Shown: positions 47,304 through 56,300 of the stretch, in pieces
Layout: each line of letters begins with the position of its first letter
Numbering within the stretch: the first letter of the stretch is position 1
Notes under the pieces: model-generated
Database searches by the model: none
What the model was told of the DNA's origin: nothing
What the model saw: the letters and a program-made list of their open reading frames with translations, nothing else
Program-made: the position numbers and the translations under genes
DNA from: Labrys okinawensis
GTDB taxonomy: Bacteria > Pseudomonadota > Alphaproteobacteria > Rhizobiales > Labraceae
Assembly: GCF_002982075.1 (NCBI RefSeq)
Contig: NZ_PUEJ01000012.1
Span: 1-64,000 of the forward strand
DNA: 64,000 bases
Direction of reading: 5' to 3'

Positions 47304-50300
47304 ATGACGAGCCGGGGTCCCATGCCGAACCAAGACACTATCGATCTCGCCAAGCGCGCCCATCGCAGCCTGCGCCGGCGTATCCATGCTCTCCTGCGCA
47401 TGGCCCATCGTGTGATGGGTATGAAGGACAAGCGGCTCGGCGTCGGTTCGTTGACGGCTGGTGGAGGCGTGTCGTGCCGGATATCCGCCGCAGTGCAGGC
47501 CTCCGGCGGCCTGGTGAACGGCCACTACAAGGTCCTCCTCGCCTCAACCGCATTGGCATTGCTCGGGGTGGTCGGCCTGAGCCCGGACAAGGCCTGGGCA
47601 CAGTTGAGCTGCAGCACGGTCAATACCGCCATAGGCTCGATTCCGGCACAAAACACCATGCGGTGTTCCCCGAGCACCGGTCAGGCTCTCCAGATCATCG
47701 CAAACCAGGATGGTGCTCAGGGAGCGACGCCCGAGGATCTGGTCCTGGGCGGCGGCGGCAACAACGGTACCTCCGGAATCTCCCAGTTCTTCCGCGGCGG
47801 CATCGATAACAGCAACAATGTCTTTGTCCAGATCGGAGACCCGAGCCGCCAGGGCTCTCGGTTCAATGTCTATGCCAACCAGATGGCGATCGGCATGGGC
47901 GCCGTCGCCATTCAGAATACGTTTGCCATTGGCGTGAACTCCAATGCTTCGGGCGCGACGGCCGAAGCCATGGGATACAACGCCAATGCCAGCGGCTCCA
48001 ATGCCATTGCGGTTGGAACCAATACGCAGGCTATCGGCGCCAATGCCATTGCCGTGGGGGTGGGATCCCTCGCCAATGGCCTCAACGCGGTCGCCATTGC
48101 GCGCGGCTCGCAGGCCATGTCCGATGGAGACGTGGCGATAGGCCAGGGTGCCTATGCCAATGGTGCCAACGCCACCGGCACCGGCTTCGGCACGGTGGCG
48201 CTCGGCGCCAGCGCCGTCGCCAAGAACACGGCCGGCGGCATTACCGCCGGTGTTGCTATCGGTGGTTTCGCCAATGCAACCTCCACCGCGACCAACGGGT
48301 CCTCGCCCGTCGCCATCGGCCCGAGCGCCAATGCCTCGGGTACCGGCTCGCAGGTGGCGATCGGCGATCAGGCCAAGGCCACCGGCAAGAACGCGGTCGG
48401 CATCGGCGGCAATGCCTTTTCCACCGGCACGGCAGCGACCGGTGACTATTCGGTTGCCATCGGTGCCGGCACGCAGGCCGGCGGCCTGAATTCGCTGGCT
48501 TTCGGCGGCAATGTCGGCGGCGGCGCCAATGCGGCTGCCGCCAATTCGATCGCTATCGGCGCTCAATCGCTGGTCGCCGCCGCGGCGAGTTCCGGCATCG
48601 CCATCGGCCGCGGCGCCGCGGTGAATGGTGCCAACGGCATTGCCATGGGCGATGGCACCATCAGTGGCTCGACCGGCCAAAACGTCGCCATCGGCTCTGG
48701 CGGGACGATCGCCAATTCCACCACGGCTACGGGAACGGCCGTCGCGATTGGCGGCGGCCAGAAGGCAACCGGCGATGGCGCAGTGGCGATCGGCGATCCG
48801 AATGTCTCGAACGGCACCGGTGCCGTCGCGGTCGGTGCGAACAACACAGCCGCCGGCAATGCTGCCGGTACCACCGCCGCGGCGGGCGCCGTTGCCATCG
48901 GCAATGCCAATTTCGCCGTCGGCCAGGGCTCGGTTTCCCTGGGCAATCAGTCCAATGCCGCCGCGGCCGGTGCCCTCGCTTTCGGTGACAAGGCCACGGG
49001 CGCCGCCGCCAATGCGGTCGCTCTCGGCTCGGGTTCGAATGCGGGCAATGCCAATGACGTCGCGCTCGGCGCCGGTTCGACCACGGCCGCCGTGGTCAAC
49101 ACGCCGAGCGGCACGATCAACGGCACGAGCTATGCTTATGCCGGCAATGCCGCCAACTCGACGGTCAGCATCGGCTCGTCCGGCAAGGAGAGGACCCTCA
49201 CCAATCTCGCGGCCGGCCGTATCAGCGCCACCTCCACCGATGCGGTGAACGGCTCGCAGCTCTTCGCCACGAACCAGGCGGTGAACGCGATCGGCACGTC
49301 GGTGACGGCGCTCGGCAACAACGTCAACAATCTCGGCAATTCGACCGCGAGCAATCTCGGCGGCGGCTCGACCTACAATCCCGCGACGGGCACGGTGAGC
49401 GCGCCGAGCTACACGATCGGCGGCACCACCTACAACAATGTCGGCAACGCCTTCAACGCGGTGAACACCAGCGTGACGGCGCTGCAGACCGATGCGCTGC
49501 AGTGGAACAAGACGCTCGGCGCCTACGATGCCAGCCATGGCAGCGGTTCGCCGCAGAAGATCACCAACGTCGCCAATGGCGCGGTGACTTCGACCTCCAC
49601 CGATGCCGTCAACGGCCAGCAGCTCTACGACGTGCAGCAGACCGCGAGCAAGGGCTGGAACGCCAATACGGGCACGGTCGCCGGCAGCACGGGCACCGCG
49701 TCGGGCAGCGCGCTGACCAATATCGCGCCTGGCGGCACCGTGACCTACCAGGCCGGCAACAACATCGCGATCACGCAGACCGGCAACACCATCGCCATCG
49801 CCACGTCGATGACGCCGACCTTCACCAGCGTCACGGCCGGCAATTCCAAGCTCGACACCACCGGGCTCACGATCACGGGCGGGCCGAGCGTGACGACGGC
49901 CGGCATCAACGCGGCCGGCAAGTCGATCACCAATGTGGCCAATGGTGTCGCCGCCACCGACGCTGTCAATCTGAGCCAGCTCAACACTGTCTCCACCTCG
50001 GTGACGGCGCTCGGCAACAACGTCAACAATTTGGGTAATTCGACCGCTTCCACCATCGGCGGCGGCACGACGTTCAACACCGGAACGGGTACACTCTCGG
50101 GCTTCAGCCAGAACATCAATCCGATCAGCAACACCGGTGCGGTCGGCGCGGCTGCCACGCAGACGACCATCGCCGGTGCGCTGACCCAGTTGAACACCAA
50201 TACCTCCAATCTGGCCAACATCGCGGTCAAATACGATGCTCCCGGCGGCAACAAGATCACGCTGGGCGCCACGGGCGGTGCGGGAGCGCCGGCCGGTGGC

Positions 50301-53300
50301 GTGACGATCACCAACCTGGCCAATGGCGCGGTGACGGCGTCTTCGACCGATGCCGTCAATGGCTCGCAGCTCCTCGCCGTACAGCAGACAGCCAACAAGG
50401 GCTGGAATCTCTCCACCAACAAGGGCGCGACGACGAGCAATATCGCGCCGGGCGGCACGGTGGATCTCAACAATTCCGACGGCAATGTGGTGATCACGCA
50501 GGCCGGTCCGAACGCCACCTTCAACCTGGCGAGCAATCTCGCCATTGCCAGCAGCATCACGGTCGGCAATTCCAAGCTCGACACCACGGGCCTGACCATC
50601 ACGGGCGGGCCAAGCGTGACGACGGCCGGCATCAATGCGGCGAGCAAGTCGATCACCAATGTGGCCAATGGTGTCGCCGCCACCGACGCCGTCAATCTCA
50701 GTCAGCTCAACACTGTCTCGACGTCGGTGACGACGGTTGGGAACAACCTCAACAATCTGGGCAACACCACGGCCTCCACTCTTGGCGGCGGAACGACCTT
50801 CAACACCACGACCGGTACGCTGTCGGGCTTCAGCCAAGGCGTCAAGGCAGTCGATACCAAGGGCAATGTGGCTGGCACCTCCAGCACCTTCACCACAGTG
50901 GCGGGTGCGCTGACGCAGCTCGACACCAACACCACCAACCTCGCCAATGCCGCGGTGAAGTATGACGACCCGGCGGTGAAGGACAGGATCACCCTCGGCA
51001 ATGCCGGGACGCCGGTGACCATCGGCAATGTCGCCAATGGCGTGGCCGCCAACGACGCGGTCAATGTCAGCCAGCTGCAGGCGGTGGGCGCCAATGCCAA
51101 TGCCGGCTGGAACCTCTCGACCGGCGGGAACACGGCAGGCAAGAGCAATATCGGCCCCGGCGGCACGGTGGATCTGAGCAACACCGACGGCAATATCGTC
51201 ATCGCTCATACCGGTCCGAATGCCACCTTCAACCTTGCGAGCAATCTCAATATTGCCAACAGCATCACGGTCGGCAATTCCAAGCTCGACACCACCGGGC
51301 TCACCATCACGGGCGGGCCGAGCGTGACGACGGCGGGCATCAACGCCGCGACCAAGTCGATCACCAATGTCGCGGCCGGCACCGACGCCACCGATGCGGT
51401 CAATCTGAGCCAGTTGAACACCGTCTCAACGTCGGTGACCACGATCGGCAACAACGTCAACAATCTCGGCAATTCGACCGCCAGCAATCTCGGCGGCGGC
51501 TCGACCTACAATCCCGCGACGGGCACGGTGAGTGCGCCGAGCTACACGATCGGCGGCGCCACCTACAACAATGTCGGCAACGCCTTCAACGCGGTGAACA
51601 CCAGCGTGACGGCGCTGCAGACCGATGCGCTGCAGTGGAACAAGACGCTCGGCGCCTACGATGCCAGCCATGGCAGCGGTTCGCCGCAGAAGATCACCAA
51701 CGTCGCCAATGGCGCGGTGACTTCGACCTCCACCGATGCCGTCAACGGCCAGCAGCTCTACGACGTGCAGCAGACCGCCAGCAAGGGCTGGAACGCCAAT
51801 ACGGGCACGGTTGCCGGCAGCACGGGCACGGCATCGGGCAGCGCGCTGACCAATATCGCGCCCGGCGGCACCGTGACCTACCAGGCCGGCAACAACATCG
51901 CGATCACGCAGACCGGCAACACCATCGCCATCGCCACGTCGATGACGCCGACCTTCACCAGCGTCACGGCCGGCAATTCCAAGCTCGACACCACGGGCCT
52001 GACCATCACGGGCGGCCCGAGCGTGACGACGGCCGGCATCAACGCGGCCGGCAAGTCGATCACCAATGTGGCCAATGGTGTCGCCGCCACCGATGCGGTG
52101 AATCTGAGCCAGCTCAACACCGTCTCCACCTCGGTGACGGCGCTCGGCAACAACGTCAACAATTTGGGTAATTCGACCGCTTCCACCATCGGCGGTGGCA
52201 CGACGTTCAACACCGGAACGGGTACGCTGTCGGGCTTCAGCCAGAACGTCACGGCGATCGACGGCAAGGGCAACGCGGCGGCGTCGGCCACCAATTTCAC
52301 CACTGTGGCGGGTGCGCTGACGCAGCTCGACACCAACACCACCAACCTCGCCAATGCCACGGTGAAGTATGACGACCCGGCGGTGAAGGACAGGATCACC
52401 CTCGGCAATGCCGGGACGCCGGTGACCATCGGCAATGTCGCGAACGGCGTCGCCGCCACCGATGCGGTCAATGTCAGCCAGCTGCAGGCGGTCGGCAACA
52501 ATGCCAATGCCGGCTGGAACCTCTCGACCGGCGGCGATACGGCGAACAAGAGCAATGTCGGCCCCGGCGGCACGGTGGATCTGAGCAACACCGATGGCAA
52601 TATCGTCATCGCCCATAACGGTACGAACGCCACCTTCGACCTCGCCAAGAGCATCACGCTGGACAGCGTCACGGCAGGCGGCAACACGCTCGACGCCACC
52701 GGCCTGACGGTGGGCGGCACCACGGTGACGACGAATGGCCTGACCATCACGGGCGGGCCGAGCGTGACCACGGCGGGCATCGATGCCGGCGGCAAGGCGA
52801 TCACCAATGTCGCCGCCGGCACCAATGCCACCGATGCGGTCAATCTGAGCCAGTTGAACACCGTCTCGACGTCGGTCACGACGATCGGCAACAACGTCAA
52901 CAATCTCGGCAATTCGACCGCCTCCACCATCGGCGGCGGCACGACGTTCGATACCGGAACGGGTACGCTGTCGGGCTTCAGCCAGAACGTCACGGCGATC
53001 GATACCAAGGGCAATGCGGCGGCTTCCGCCACGAACTTCACCACGGTGGCGGGTGCGTTGACGCAGCTCGACACCAACACCACCAACCTCGCCAATGTCG
53101 CGGTGAAGTATGACGATCCGGCGGTGAAGGACAGGATCACCCTCGGCAATGCCGGGACGCCTGTCACCATCGGCAATGTCGCCAATGGCGTGGCGGCCAA
53201 TGACGCGGTCAATGTCAGCCAGCTCGATGCGGTCAGCCAGACCGCGAGCAAGGGCTGGACCCTTTCCACCAACAAGGGTGCGACCACCAGCAAGGTGGCG

Positions 53301-56300
53301 CCGGGCGATACGGTCGATCTCAGCAACACCGACGGCAATGTCGTGATCGGCCAATCCGGTACGAACGCGACCTTCGATCTCGCCTCCAATGTGAAGATCG
53401 CCAACAGCCTGTCCGTCGGCGCGGTAACGATCGACACAACCAGCGTGGTGGTGGGCGCTTCCAAGCTCGACGCCACGGGTCTCGTCATCAATGGCGGCCC
53501 GAGCGTTACCACGGCCGGGGTCGATGGCGGTGGCAAGAAGATCACCAACGTCGCCAATGGAGACGTCACGGCGACCTCGACCGATGCGATCAATGGCTCG
53601 CAGCTCTTCGCCGTGGTCGGCAATGCCACGGCCAATGCGGTGCAGTATGACGACGCCACCAGGACCAAGATCACCCTCGGCGGCGCCGGTGCGACGCAAC
53701 CGACCCAGATCACCAATCTCGCCAATGGCGCGGTAGCGGCCGGTTCGACCGACGCGGTGAACGGCTCGCAGCTCTATGACGTGCAGCAGACGGCCAATAA
53801 GGGCTGGAACCTGACCGCCAACGGCGCCGATTCTTCCAATGTCGCGCCGGGCGACACGGTTGACCTCAACAATACCGACGGAAACCTCGCCATCACCAAG
53901 ACCGGCAACGCCGTCACCTTCAACCTGTCCAAGGACATCGCCGTAGACAGCGTCACGACCGGCAATTCCACGCTCGACACCACCGGCCTCACCATCGCGG
54001 GCGGGCCGAGCGTAACGACAGCCGGTATCGATGCCGGCGGCAAGGCGATCACCAATGTCGCCACCGGCACCAAGGCAACCGATGCGGTCAATCTGAGCCA
54101 GTTGAACACCGTCTCGACCTCGGTCACGACGATCGGCAATAACGTCAACAATCTCGGCAATTCGACGGCGTCGACGATCGGCGGCGGCTCGACCTACGAT
54201 CCGAATACCGGCACGCTGTCCGGCTTCAACCAGGCTGTCACGGCGATCGACGCCAAGGGCAATGCCGCCGGCGCGCCGACCACCTACACCACCGTTGGCG
54301 GTGCGCTGACGCAGCTCGACACCAACACCACCAACCTTGCCAATGCCGCGGTGAAATATGACGACCCGGCGGTGAAGGACAAGATCACGCTGGGCGGCAT
54401 CGGGGCGAGCGACCTCACCCTGATCACCAACCTCGCCAAGGGCAATATCGCCGCGGCGTCGACCGATGCGGTCAATGGCTCGCAGCTCTACGCGGTGTCG
54501 AATTCGGTCGCCGACAATCTCGGCGGTGGCTCGACCGTCAATCCGGATGGCACGGTGAGCGCCCCCAGCTATGTGATTGGCGGCAACACCTACAACAATG
54601 TCGGCAATGCGCTCGGTGCCGTGGATACCAGCGTGACGGCGTTGCAGACAGACGCCCTGCAGTGGAACAGCACGCTGGGCGCCTATGATGCCAGCCATGG
54701 CAGCGGCTCGCCGCAGAAGATCTCGAATGTCGCCAACGGCGTTGCCGCCAATGACGCGGTCAATGTCAGCCAGCTGCAGGCGGTCGGCAACAATGCCAAT
54801 GCCGGCTGGAATCTCTCGACCGGCGGCGACACGGCGAACAAGAGCAATGTCGGCCCCGGCGGCACGGTGGATCTGAGCAACACCGACGGCAATATCGTCA
54901 TCGCCCATAACGGTGCGAACGCCACCTTCGACCTCGCCAAGAGCATTACGCTGGACAGCGTGACGGCAAGCGGGAATACGCTCGACGCCACCGGCCTGAC
55001 GGTGGGCGGCACCACGGTGACGACGAATGGCCTCGTCATCGCGGGCGGGCCGAGCGTGACGACGGCGGGTATCGATGCCGGCGGCAAGGCGATCACCAAT
55101 GTCGCCGCCGGCACCAATGCCACCGATGCGGTGAATGTCGGCCAGCTGCAGGCTGTCGGCAACTCCGCCAACAATCTCGGCAACTCGACCGCCTCGACGT
55201 TAGGGGGTGGTACAAGCTATGACCCGGCGACCGGTACGCTCTCGGGCTTCAGCCAGAACGTCACGGCGATCGACGGCAAGGGCAACGCGGCTGCTTCCGC
55301 CACCAATTTCACCACTGTGGCCGGGGCGCTGACGCAGCTCGACACCAACACCACCAACCTCGCCAATGCCGCGGTGAAATATGACGACCCGGCGGTGAAG
55401 GATAGGATCACGCTCGGCAATGCCGGCACGCCTGTCACCATCGGCAATGTCGCGAACGGCGTGGCGGCCACCGACGCGGTCAATGTCAGCCAGCTGCAGG
55501 CGGTCGGCGCCAATGCCAATGCCGGCTGGAACCTCTCGACCGGCGGCGATACGGCGAACAAGAGCAATGTCGGTCCCGGCGGCACGGTGGATCTGAGCAA
55601 CACCGACGGCAATATCGTCATCGCCCATAACGGTACGAACGCCACCTTCGACCTCGCCTCGAACGTGAAGATCGCCAACAGCCTGTCCGTCGGCACCGTG
55701 ACGATCGATACTTCCAGCGTGGTGGTGGGCGCCTCCAAGCTCGACGCCACCGGTTTGACCATCACGGGCGGGCCGAGCGTGACCACGGCCGGCATCGATG
55801 CCGGCGGCAAGGCGATCACCAATGTCGCGGCCGGCACCAACGCCACCGATGCGGTCAATCTCAGTCAGCTCAACACCGTGTCGACGTCGGTGACAGCGCT
55901 CGGCAACAACGTCAACAATTTGGGTAACACCACGGCCTCCACTCTTGGCGGCGGCGCGACCTATGACCCCAATGCCGGTACGCTCTCGGGCTTCAGCCAG
56001 AACGTCACGGCGATCGATACAAAGGGCAATGTCGGAACGACCACGGGCTACACCACCGTAGCTGGGGCGTTGACGCAGCTCGACACCAACACCACCAACC
56101 TCGCCAATGCCACTGTGAAGTATGACGACCCGGCGGTGAAGGACAGGATCACCCTCGGCAATGCCGGGACGCCGGTGACCATCGGCAATGTCGCGAACGG
56201 CGTCGCCGCCACCGATGCGGTCAATGTCAGCCAGCTGCAGGCAGTGGGGGCCAATGCCAATGCCGGCTGGAACCTCTCGACCGGCGGCGATACGGCGAAC

